Source: Roseiarcus sp036502965
Lineage (GTDB): Bacteria > Pseudomonadota > Alphaproteobacteria > Rhizobiales > Beijerinckiaceae
Length of the DNA stretch: 12,123 nucleotides
Assembly: GCA_036502965.1 (NCBI GenBank)
Contig: DASXXT010000370.1
Location: forward strand, 1 to 12,123
Direction of reading: 5' to 3'
The notes below the pieces were generated by a model. The model saw only the letters and a program-made list of their open reading frames with translations, had not been told where the DNA came from and did not search any database. This document shows positions 1 through 5,783 of the stretch, one piece after another. Every line of letters begins with the position of its first letter. Within the stretch, counting starts at the first letter, position 1. Made by a program: the position numbers and the translations under genes.

Positions 1-9
1 TTCGGCGCG

Positions 10-1848
10 ATGGCGGATTCGCCGAACAATTATGATGTCGCCCCGGTCGATCACGACCCCTTCGCAAGCGAAAACGCAGGGGAACCTGATCAGTTCCAGC
101 TCGCGGCGCGGCAACCGTCGCTCTATGCGGGCTCAGATCAATCCGTGCCGTCGTCGGTCCGCGTCGGCTCTCGGCTCGCCGGCCAGGGCGTCGACACGCG
201 GCCATTCGACAGCAACCCGCTCGCTGCCATAACCGCGCAGGCTCGCGCGGCCAGCGCCACGCCGTCGCCGCAGCCCGAGTCGCCAGAGCCCGAGAAGCAA
301 TACTACGGCGGCGCTTGGGGCCAAGCCGCGGAGAACACCTATCAGAGCGCCATGGGCAAGCTCGGCGAGGTGCAGAACTGGCTGGGCGACAAGTTTGAGA
401 GCGGGGTCGGCAAGACGGCGGCTGCGGTTGGCGTCCCCGCCGCAGCCGGGTTCGCCCGCGACATCCGCGCGATCGTGGAATCCGGCGAGGGGATGCCGAT
501 GCGCCACGGCGACCCCGCATTCCCCGAAGGCCGCGTCGCCACCCGGGTTCCGACAGCTGCCGCCGTCGCTGACTCTTCGCATCTCTCGAATGCCGCGAGA
601 ATCGGCCTCGACACGATCCAAAGTGATCCTGTGCTCGCCGCCAAGACGGCGAATGTCGCGCGCGAGATGCCGTATGTGGAGGAGCCGACGGGCGAGGTGG
701 ACGCGAAAGGGAAGCCCAAGACGCGCTGGGCGCCGACCAACTTGCTCAACATCCCCGACGACGCCACGCCAGAACAGGCCCACGCGACTCTGGTCGATCA
801 TTTCAAGAGCAACATTCTCGCCCTTCACGACGCCGTGCCCGAGGAGATTCGGCCGGGATCGATGCAGTGGTACGACGGCGCCAACAATCGCGCGACCCAG
901 CAAGCAGTGAGATACGGGCGTCCGGTCGAGAACACGTCTGGCGTTTACGCGGCGCTCTCGCCGCAGATGGATTGGTTCAAAAACGTCTCGCTTGGTGATC
1001 GCGTGATGGACATCATGCACACCCAGCAAGACACGCCTTTCTCGCCGGAAATGTGGAAGTGGGCGAAGACCTACGCCAAAGGCGATCCCGATACGCTGGC
1101 GACCTACGAGAGCATGCGCCCGATCTCGGATTATGGTGGCCGGAAACTTGGTGAGATCAACGATCCAGAAACCCAAGCGCTCTGGCTCCGCGCCTATGAC
1201 GAGGCGCATCACCCGCGCGACTACAACATCGTCAATCCCGACGGCACATTCGGTCCCAAGGCGACGAACGCCGACGGGTCGAACGCCAAAGTCGGGTGGG
1301 GCAGCATGCCCATGATCGAGAAGGCGATCAGTTCGTTCAATGCTCCGGATATGCCGACCGTCTCTCAGTCGATGGGCCAGCGGCACAAGATGCGCAATTT
1401 CTACAACAACATCGTCGCGCCGAATTCGGACAAGGGCGACGTCACCGTCGACACGCACGCGATTGCGGCGGCGAATCTCCGACCCATGGCTGGCGAGGAC
1501 AAAGATGTCGACATCGGCCTCGGCGGCTCGGGCGGCAAGAGCGCGGCGACCGGCTCCAACGGTCTCTACGGCGCTTACGCCGAGGCTTACCGGCAGGCGG
1601 CAGCCGAGCGCGGCCTTCTGCCGCGTCAGATGCAGTCGATCACTTGGGAGGCGCTGCGCGGCCTCTGGAGTCCGTCAGAGAAGGCCAGCCCCGAGATCAA
1701 CGCGGGTGTCCAGAACGTCTGGAATCAGTACCAGCTCGGCGAAATCGACCTTCCGACCGCGCAGCGGATGCTGATCTACGATCCTGCTGGTAAGTCGCGC
1801 ATCCGGCCGCCGGACTGGCACACAGCTGGCTGGAAGCCGTCCGGCTAG
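10..1848 (+). CDS. Large phage protein with DUF7178-like C-terminal domain (5' end uncertain)
   Basis: 612 aa from the ATG at 10, but the frame is open back to base 1 and only nine bases precede the ATG, so the real start may lie outside the window. Residues 1-130 are polar and probably disordered. Residues about 135-150 are Ala/Gly-rich (KTAAAVGVPAAAGFARD) and weakly hydrophobic. The conserved part is the C-terminal half: VYAALSPQMDWFKNVSL near residue 311, VTVDTHAIAAA near 477, and MQSITWEALRGLW near 540. From memory, the VD-x-HA and Q-x-ITW-x-A-x-R signatures are those of phage DUF7178-type domains, whose function is not established. The His in VDTHA and the flanking Asp look like candidate active-site residues, but this is inference. 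Its place just upstream of the head genes allows an internal virion (ejected) protein or a DNA-processing enzyme. It ends in a TAG overlapping the stop of the convergent minus-strand gene. Confidence 0.75.
   Translation: MADSPNNYDVAPVDHDPFASENAGEPDQFQLAARQPSLYAGSDQSVPSSVRVGSRLAGQGVDTRPFDSNPLAAITAQARAASATPSPQPESPEPEKQYYGGAWGQAAENTYQSAMGKLGEVQNWLGDKFESGVGKTAAAVGVPAAAGFARDIRAIVESGEGMPMRHGDPAFPEGRVATRVPTAAAVADSSHLSNAARIGLDTIQSDPVLAAKTANVAREMPYVEEPTGEVDAKGKPKTRWAPTNLLNIPDDATPEQAHATLVDHFKSNILALHDAVPEEIRPGSMQWYDGANNRATQQAVRYGRPVENTSGVYAALSPQMDWFKNVSLGDRVMDIMHTQQDTPFSPEMWKWAKTYAKGDPDTLATYESMRPISDYGGRKLGEINDPETQALWLRAYDEAHHPRDYNIVNPDGTFGPKATNADGSNAKVGWGSMPMIEKAISSFNAPDMPTVSQSMGQRHKMRNFYNNIVAPNSDKGDVTVDTHAIAAANLRPMAGEDKDVDIGLGGSGGKSAATGSNGLYGAYAEAYRQAAAERGLLPRQMQSITWEALRGLWSPSEKASPEINAGVQNVWNQYQLGEIDLPTAQRMLIYDPAGKSRIRPPDWHTAGWKPSG
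1809..1845. repeat. Inverted repeat at the convergent gene ends
   Basis: Arms GCCGGAC (1809-1815) and GTCCGGC (1839-1845) enclose 23 nt that can form a smaller GGCT/AGCC hairpin. It lies at the tail-to-tail junction of the 612-aa gene and the minus-strand gene. No T-run follows on either strand, so it is not a canonical intrinsic terminator. It may only slow polymerase or protect 3' ends. Confidence 0.3.
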
Positions 1849-2063
1849 TCGTTGTGGAGGGGGCGTTGGAAGGGCTCCGGCACTTCCGCCTCGTGCTCGC
1901 TTGTCCACGGCGTGGGCGGGTGGCCGAGCCAAGCCATATTGATCCACTTCTCGCGGGTCAGCGGCAGGCCTTCACGGATCATCCTTCGCAGGATGCCGTC
2001 GTTCTTGGCCGCCTCAAGCAGCGCCGGGAGCACCTTTCTGGTGGTCGTTTGCATGATCTGCAA
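1845..2063 (-). CDS. Small phage protein on the opposite strand, function unknown
   Basis: 72 aa from a TTG at 2061-2063, with AAGGGG as a Shine-Dalgarno-like run 8 nt upstream. An internal ATG at 2052-2054 would give 69 aa but lacks a close ribosome site. The protein is predicted helical at the N terminus (VLPALLEAAKNDGILRRM), followed by REGLPLTREKWINMAWLGHPP and an acidic/proline C terminus. From memory, the xGLPLTRExxxxxxxxGxPP pattern recurs in small phage proteins, which argues this is a real gene rather than the mirror of the plus-strand frames, which encode composition-biased nonsense here. It is the only minus-strand gene in the window. It converges on the 612-aa gene, the two stop codons sharing CTAG at 1845-1848, and diverges from the 291-aa gene across a 79-bp spacer. 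Function is unknown; an early or accessory role under its own promoter is plausible. Confidence 0.7.
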   Translation of the reverse strand: MQIMQTTTRKVLPALLEAAKNDGILRRMIREGLPLTREKWINMAWLGHPPTPWTSEHEAEVPEPFQRPLHND

Positions 2064-2116
2064 GATATAGGCCCCTTTTCACGAAACGCAAATAGCGCAA
2101 TAAACGCACCGTGAAA
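2064..2116. promoter_or_regulatory. Candidate divergent promoter/operator with centred dyad
   Basis: An AT-rich patch in GC-rich DNA between the divergent genes. TTTCACG (2077-2083) and CGTGAAA (2110-2116) are inverted copies whose midpoint falls exactly in the palindrome GCGC (2095-2098). AAACGCA occurs twice in direct orientation (2084-2090, 2102-2108). Reading each TTTCAC as a -35-like box places a -10-like hexamer 16 nt away on each strand: AATAAA (2099-2104) on plus and TATTTG (2094-2089) on minus. Matches to sigma-70 consensus are partial, so the promoter assignment is inference, while the dyad is directly visible. Confidence 0.4.
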
Positions 2117-2142
2117 GGCTGGCCCCCAGCGGGGTCCCAGCC
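2117..2142 (+). promoter_or_regulatory. Hairpin abutting the start codon at 2143
   Basis: GGCTGG (2117-2122) pairs with CCAGCC (2137-2142), continued by CCCC with GGGG (2131-2134) across a two-base bulge. The stem ends at the base before the ATG and contains the only G-rich run (GCGGGG, 2129-2134) that could serve as a ribosome site. Such a stem could limit initiation on the 291-aa gene. No experimental support is implied. Confidence 0.4.
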
Positions 2143-3018
2143 ATGGGCGAGAATTCAAGCAAGGCGTTCACAGCCGATAAACTGGAAAAGTTTAAGGCAT
2201 CGGGCGCAGGATCAGGGTCACGCGACCGCGATAGCGACGCGATGACCGACGATTATGGGCGGAAAGCCGCCCGCACGAGCGATTCCTCGGCCTTCGCCGA
2301 TGGCGGCGCCGCGAAAGCGCCGTCGCTGGGCCGCGCCGGAAGAGCTGGCGGCGGCCGGGTCGGCTTCGCCAATGGCGGCAAGACCCGCGACATCACCAAG
2401 GTCTCGGACGCAGGCCCGCACCGCTATGGCGAAGAGCCGCTAATCCGCGCCAAGGGCGGCCGGATCAAGCGGGCCAACGGCGGTGGCCATTGGGTGGATG
2501 AGCCAGAGCAGCCGCAAAGCGATGGCAGCGGTGGCCATTGGGTGGATGAGCCAAAGTATTGGGCAGACAAAGCGAATAAAGATGCTGACCAGAATGCTGG
2601 GCAGCGCGCCTTCGGCTCAAACTACCGCGCCAAGGGCGGCCGGATCTCCCGCGCCAAGGGCGGTCGCGCCAAGGGCAAGACCGTCGTCAACGTTATCGTA
2701 GGCAAGGGCGATCAACAGCAACAGCCGCCGCCCCATCCGATGATGCCCCCTCCGATGATGCCCCCTCCGCCGCCCCCGCAGGCAGCGCCTCCTCGCCCGC
2801 CGATGCCGATGCCGCCCCCGGGGGGCATGCCGGGAGCGCCGGGAGCGGCTGGACCTCCAGGGCCTCCTGGCGGCGGCCTGCCTCCTGGGATGCCTCCTCC
2901 GGGCCTCGGTCGCGCGCGCGGCGGCCGGATCAGCGAGAAGTTCGGCGCGGGCTCTGGCCGCGGCCGACTTGAGAAGACCAAGCGCGAGAACAGCGGAAAG
3001 GTGAAGTTGGCGGAATGA
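2143..3018 (+). CDS. Gly/Arg/Pro-rich phage protein with R-x-x-GG repeats, function unknown
   Basis: 291 aa and strongly low-complexity. Residues 1-60 are polar and acidic/basic. Residues about 60-180 carry repeated basic Gly motifs: GGGRVGFANGGK, RAKGGRIKRANGG near 102, RAKGGRISRAKGGRAKGK near 162, and a duplicated GGHWVDEP at 114-121 and 130-137. A TVVNVIVGKGD stretch near 182 precedes a Pro/Met-rich segment (about 194-254) with collagen-like G-x-x repeats. The C terminus has RARGGRIS followed by GAGSGRGRLEK. From memory, an N-V-I-V plus polyproline plus AGSGxGRLEK architecture recurs in proteins near phage portal/scaffold genes, without a known function. No enzyme motif or membrane segment is visible. 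It probably acts as a disordered, nucleic-acid- or capsid-binding assembly factor (inference). Its stop overlaps the next ATG (ATGA). Translation may be restrained by the hairpin directly upstream. Confidence 0.75.
   Translation: MGENSSKAFTADKLEKFKASGAGSGSRDRDSDAMTDDYGRKAARTSDSSAFADGGAAKAPSLGRAGRAGGGRVGFANGGKTRDITKVSDAGPHRYGEEPLIRAKGGRIKRANGGGHWVDEPEQPQSDGSGGHWVDEPKYWADKANKDADQNAGQRAFGSNYRAKGGRISRAKGGRAKGKTVVNVIVGKGDQQQQPPPHPMMPPPMMPPPPPPQAAPPRPPMPMPPPGGMPGAPGAAGPPGPPGGGLPPGMPPPGLGRARGGRISEKFGAGSGRGRLEKTKRENSGKVKLAE
2445..2646 (+). repeat. Pair of 22-bp direct repeats coding for RAKGGRI
   Basis: Bases 2445-2466 and 2625-2646 are identical, 180 bp (60 codons) apart. Shorter partial copies follow at about 2649-2664 and 2665-2675. 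They encode the basic R-A-K-G-G-R unit of the 291-aa protein. Confidence 0.8.
2480..2553 (+). repeat. 26-bp direct repeat, 48-bp period, inside the 291-aa gene
   Basis: Bases 2480-2505 and 2528-2553 are identical. The period of 48 bp is exactly 16 codons, so the duplication keeps frame and gives two copies of GGHWVDEP. The near-perfect nucleotide identity points to a recent duplication or slippage rather than convergent protein repeats. Confidence 0.85.
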
Positions 3019-3275
3019 TCAGCGAGCGAGAGATGATGGAACCGAATCGACCGCTGACCTTCGGCGAGAAGGCCGTCGGCCTCACCTTCAATCCCTCGGG
3101 CGATCCGAAGGTGACCAAGCTCAAGCAGCTGTACGCGGAGATCATCGACATCTGCGACGAAGGGCGCTCGCGCGCCGACGCGACGCACGAGTCGGCACGA
3201 CTCTATTCGATCGCCATCACCGAGGCGCAGGGCGCGCAGATGTGGAGCGTCAAGGCGGCGACGTGGCGCGAATGA
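3015..3275 (+). CDS. Acb2/Tad1-hairpin-like small protein (possible anti-CBASS/anti-Thoeris sponge)
   Basis: 86 aa from the ATG at 3015, overlapping the previous stop as ATGA. M7 (3033) is an alternative start. The visible signature has two parts. LTFGEKAVGLTFNPSG (residues 14-29) is followed by a helix with V33, K37 and I44-D45. A second helix runs ARLYSIAITEAQGAQMWSVKAAT (61-83). From memory, this F-N-P-S-G ... A-R-L-x-x-x-A-x-T-x-x-x-x-x-M-W-x-V-K-A-A-T pattern is that of small phage proteins grouped in the Acb2/Tad1 hairpin family. Characterised members bind cyclic di/trinucleotides or related signals and so block CBASS or Thoeris effectors. Whether this one binds a ligand is inference, since many family members lie in structural operons and are untested. 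It would act in the host cytoplasm. Neighbours are assembly genes, so a late-expressed or structural role is the alternative. Confidence 0.7.
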   Translation: MISEREMMEPNRPLTFGEKAVGLTFNPSGDPKVTKLKQLYAEIIDICDEGRSRADATHESARLYSIAITEAQGAQMWSVKAATWRE

Positions 3276-3508
3276 GTGAGCTGGGCGACCGACTACGCGA
3301 GGCGGCGGACCTCTGCGACCAGAACCAGAAGATGACGTGCGTGGGCATCGTCGCCAAGCCCAATGAAACAGTCGTCCTCACATACAGCGAAACCGAGGAC
3401 GATCCCGAGCGCCAAGTCGCGCGCGGAATCTATCACGGGATCGCCGCCGACCCCGTCGATCGCGGCTATCAGCCGTTCGCAGAAGATGTCGATGAGGAGC
3501 GCTCGTAA
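3272..3508 (+). CDS. Small acidic protein, function unknown
   Basis: 78 aa. The ATG at 3272 overlaps the preceding TGA (ATGA), and the stop TAA shares its last A with the next ATG (TAATG), so both junctions favour translational coupling. The sequence suggests an N-terminal helix (ELGDRLREAADLCDQ), a beta hairpin (CVGIVAKPNETVVLTYSE) and an acidic C-terminal tail (FAEDVDEERS). It has no signal peptide, membrane segment or recognised catalytic motif. Its position between the Acb2-like protein and the GroES-like gene is its only context clue. I do not recognise a family. Confidence 0.7.
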   Translation: MSELGDRLREAADLCDQNQKMTCVGIVAKPNETVVLTYSETEDDPERQVARGIYHGIAADPVDRGYQPFAEDVDEERS

Positions 3509-3732
3509 TGGACGCGATGTCGGTCTTCGTCGCCCGCAAGCTGGTCGAGATGATCGACGAAAAGGAGCGCGCCATGCTGCGCCCGCTCATCCAAGGCGCG
3601 GCGGTCGACTTCCCCGACTACAAGAAACGCGCCGGTTACCTCGAAGCTCTCGGGCATGTGCGCGAGTGGATCGAGAAAATCAACGCCGAAGAAGACGATC
3701 AAGGAAGAGGCCCCTTTGCCCGCGCATCATAG
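3508..3732 (+). CDS. Small helical phage protein, function unknown
   Basis: 74 aa. The ATG at 3508 shares one base with the previous stop (TAATG), and GAGGAG lies about 10 nt upstream. The protein appears mainly helical: FVARKLVEMIDEKERAMLR, then a linker with DFPDYKKRAGYLEALGHVREWIEKI. The D/Y-x-x-YKK-x-x-GYLEAL-x-x-x-x-x-W segment resembles short proteins that often sit near portal genes in phages, from memory and without a known role. The last 17 bases overlap the start of the GroES-like gene, whose ribosome site lies inside this gene. Confidence 0.7.
   Translation: MDAMSVFVARKLVEMIDEKERAMLRPLIQGAAVDFPDYKKRAGYLEALGHVREWIEKINAEEDDQGRGPFARAS
3701..3710 (+). promoter_or_regulatory. Shine-Dalgarno AAGGAAGAGG for a TTG start
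   Basis: A purine-rich run 5 nt upstream of TTG 3716, inside the end of the preceding gene. It decides the TTG start of the GroES-like gene, since no ATG in frame has a comparable site. Confidence 0.6.
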
Positions 3733-4123
3733 ACTTCGAACCATTCACGTTGAGGATCCTCGCGAGGTCATCTGGACCTCGGTCGGCAAAGAACTCGATC
3801 TTGTCGAGCCGATGAACCAGCAAGTGCTGATCGCGCTCTACATCCGACCCGCCACGCGCACCGCGAGCGGCCTGGAGATCGCGGAAGAGGCGATCGACGA
3901 GGACCGCTACCAGGGCAAGATCGGCATGGTTCTCAAGAAAGGGCCGCGCGCCTTTGTCGACGACGGCCCGGTGCAGTTTCACGGCCAGGATGTCGCGCCC
4001 GGAGATTGGGTGGTCTACCGGGCGAGCGACGGACTCAAGGGGATGATCGGCGACCGGGAGGTCCGCTTCATCCCTGACGTCTACATCAAGGCGAAAATAG
4101 ACCATCCTGACGCGGTGTTCTAA
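3716..4123 (+). CDS. Phage GroES-like (Cpn10-fold) co-chaperonin candidate
   Basis: 135 aa from TTG at 3716, chosen because AAGGAAGAGG (3701-3710) lies 5 nt upstream and keeps the conserved RTIHVEDPREVIW N-terminal extension. An ATG at 3812 would discard it. The core aligns by eye with GroES. QVLIALYIRP (36-45) matches the DRVIVKR strand. TRTASGLEIAEEAIDEDRYQGKIGMVLKKG (47-76) takes the mobile-loop and KGEVLAVG positions. VQFHGQDVAPGDWVVYRASDG (86-106) matches VKPLDVKVGDIVIFNDGYG. VRFIPDVYIKAKI takes the last strand. GroES caps GroEL, and phage versions help fold the capsid protein (T4 gp31 is the known case). The hydrophobic tripeptide of the mobile loop reads LEI instead of IVL, so GroEL binding may be altered. 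Location next to scaffold and capsid genes supports a head-assembly role. Confidence 0.75.
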   Translation: MPAHHRLRTIHVEDPREVIWTSVGKELDLVEPMNQQVLIALYIRPATRTASGLEIAEEAIDEDRYQGKIGMVLKKGPRAFVDDGPVQFHGQDVAPGDWVVYRASDGLKGMIGDREVRFIPDVYIKAKIDHPDAVF

Positions 4124-5208
4124 TGGCGCGAGTTACGGACGACCCAGAGCAGCAGACGCCTTTCGGCGCGCTCATCGACGAACCGGACGCCGACGTTCCG
4201 CCCGAGGAACGACTTGACGCGAGAACCGTCATCATCGGCGACGAGACTGTCCGCAGAGGCGATAAGAAGCCGGAGTCGCGCGCGAACGGCGGCCGGGGCG
4301 GCGAAGGCGGCCTTGAGTCGCCGATGCGCGCCTCGCCGGAGCCTGCTGCAGAGGACGAAGGCGTCACCGAGCTGAAGCGCCAGCTCTCGAACCAGCAACA
4401 GACGACCGCGCGCCTGCAACAAATCGCCCAAGCCGAGCACAGCGCGCGCCTTCAGGCCGAGCGCGGCCTCAACCAGACCAACGTCTCGATGGTCGATCAG
4501 GCGATCGAATCGGCGAAGCGCGATTCCGAACAGGCCCGACAGTATTTCCAAGGCGCACTCGATCGCGGCGATCACAAGGGCGCCTCAGAAGCCCAAATCA
4601 TGATTTCGGATGCGCGCGCCAATCTGCTGCGCCTGATGGAAATGCGGGAAGGCGTTGCGCAGGAGCAGCCGCGTCAGCAACCGCAGCCGCAGCCGCGCCA
4701 AGAGTACACGCCGCCGCCACCCGATGCTGGCGCGCAAGTACAAATGAACGTCCAAAACCTCTCGGCTCATCTCGACCGGACGGGTTACCCGAAGAGCGCC
4801 GAGTGGATCAGAAGCCACCCCGACATGGTCCGAGACAGAGCGGCGATCAACAAGGTCCAAGGCGTGCACGAGTACGTCGAAAAGACGCTCGGCCTCATTC
4901 CCGAAACCGAAGCCTATTTCGACAAGCTGGAAGATCTGCTTGGCGTGGGCGAACAACGCGACATGCAGCGAGAATTGCCAATGAACACCAGACAGGGTCA
5001 GCGCGCGGCTCAGCAACGCAGCATGGGCGCTCCAACGCGCTCCGAGGCCCCGAGCTATCGCACCGGCCAGACGCGCGGCCAGCGCGTCGCTCTCACCGCT
5101 CGACAGCGCGAGCACGCCCGTGATGTCCTCGGCATGAGCGATGAGGAATACGCCGCCGAGCTGCTCGATGCGCAGGGGCGCGGCAAAATGTTGGGAGCCC
5201 GATCATGA
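4123..5208 (+). CDS. Putative head scaffold / coiled-coil assembly protein
   Basis: 361 aa, starting at the ATG that shares a base with the previous stop (TAATG). Order: an acidic disordered N terminus with one SRANGGRGGEGG motif near residue 52. Then comes a long Gln/Glu/Ala coiled coil (about 78-177, TELKRQLSNQQQTTARLQQI onward) and a Pro/Gln hinge (180-200, QPRQQPQPQPRQ). A helical segment with SAEWIRSHPDMVRD follows. The C-terminal end has LTARQREHARDVLGMSDEEYAAEL (about 325-348). This design, with a central coiled coil and a charged helical C-terminal end just upstream of decoration and capsid genes, is that of phage scaffolding proteins. The RSHPDMV and GMSDEEYA elements recur in such phage proteins from memory. 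It would organise procapsid assembly and then be lost or retained internally. No protease motif is visible. The stop overlaps the next start as ATGA. Confidence 0.75.
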   Translation: MARVTDDPEQQTPFGALIDEPDADVPPEERLDARTVIIGDETVRRGDKKPESRANGGRGGEGGLESPMRASPEPAAEDEGVTELKRQLSNQQQTTARLQQIAQAEHSARLQAERGLNQTNVSMVDQAIESAKRDSEQARQYFQGALDRGDHKGASEAQIMISDARANLLRLMEMREGVAQEQPRQQPQPQPRQEYTPPPPDAGAQVQMNVQNLSAHLDRTGYPKSAEWIRSHPDMVRDRAAINKVQGVHEYVEKTLGLIPETEAYFDKLEDLLGVGEQRDMQRELPMNTRQGQRAAQQRSMGAPTRSEAPSYRTGQTRGQRVALTARQREHARDVLGMSDEEYAAELLDAQGRGKMLGARS

Positions 5209-5774
5209 CCGATCGCAGTGGCGGCGACGAACATCTGTCCTTCATGGGCTCCGCCAACGGACGCCAAGGCGTCCGTGACGAGGAGGAGGCCCGCCCGGGC
5301 TACATGGATCACATGGAGCGCGCGCGGCGCAGGATCTCCGAGCTGCGCGCCCAGTACGGCGACCTCGACGACGAGGACAGCGACGTCTATCTCGACCGCT
5401 TCTACGCCGAAGCGCCTCCCGGCTGGACCTACGAATGGAAGACCCACACGGTCTTCAACAAGCAGTTCCCGCACTACACAAATCAGCTGCTTCGCAGCGG
5501 CTGGGCGCCGGTCCCGGCGAGCCGCCATCGCGAACTCCTTTACCCTGAGTACACGGACGAGTCCGTCATCCTCGAAGGACTGATGTTGATGGAGCGGCCC
5601 AAGGAGTTGACAGAACGGCGCAGAATGCGCGAACGTATTAAGGCCACCGATCAGGTGCGTAATTCTGAGGCGAAGTTAGTCGAGGCGCCCGCCGGTACAG
5701 CGCCCCGCGATCAGCACCGGAAGACGCAACCGCGGGTGGGGTCCACCGTCGGTCCCATTGGCGTTCCCGACTAG
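5205..5774 (+). CDS. Conserved phage protein of the head module, function unknown
   Basis: 189 aa. The ATG at 5205 overlaps the scaffold stop (ATGA), with GGGAG (5193-5197) 7 nt upstream. A charged N-terminal helix (MDHMERARRRISELRAQYGDL) leads into the most conserved-looking part, PPGWTYEWKTHTVFNKQFPHYTNQLLRSGWAPVPASRH, then GLMLMERPKEL and a basic helix with a disordered tail. From memory, the GW-x-YEWK ... Y-x-x-x-L-x-x-x-GW-x-PVP-x-x-RH ... LMERP pattern is common in phage proteins placed between scaffold and capsid genes, but no activity has been assigned. No metal-binding or catalytic motif is evident. It probably takes part in head assembly or head completion (inference from position). 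Confidence 0.75.
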   Translation: MTDRSGGDEHLSFMGSANGRQGVRDEEEARPGYMDHMERARRRISELRAQYGDLDDEDSDVYLDRFYAEAPPGWTYEWKTHTVFNKQFPHYTNQLLRSGWAPVPASRHRELLYPEYTDESVILEGLMLMERPKELTERRRMRERIKATDQVRNSEAKLVEAPAGTAPRDQHRKTQPRVGSTVGPIGVPD

Positions 5775-5783
5775 GCGGTAGGT

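Noticed and set aside
133..1458. Long minus-strand open frame (441 codons) opposite the first gene.
   Set aside because: Mirror of a high-GC coding frame. The product is Arg/His/Val-rich with no motif, while the plus-strand frame has conserved phage motifs.
1852..2114. Plus-strand open frames across the minus-strand gene.
   Set aside because: Their translations lack domain-like sequence and have no good ribosome site; the minus frame has a recurring phage-type pattern.
2445..2675. CRISPR-like array from the spaced repeats in the 291-aa gene.
   Set aside because: Repeats are in frame, differ in spacing and encode a repeated peptide; no cas genes are present.
2712..3188. Minus-strand Gly-rich open frame opposite the polyproline tract.
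   Set aside because: Poly-Gly is the direct mirror of CCN-rich proline codons; no start signal.
3363..3815. Plus-strand 150-codon frame overlapping the small unknowns and the GroES-like start.
   Set aside because: Out-of-frame shadow, Arg/Ser-rich and without coupling. The overlapping short genes have ribosome sites and stop-start junctions.
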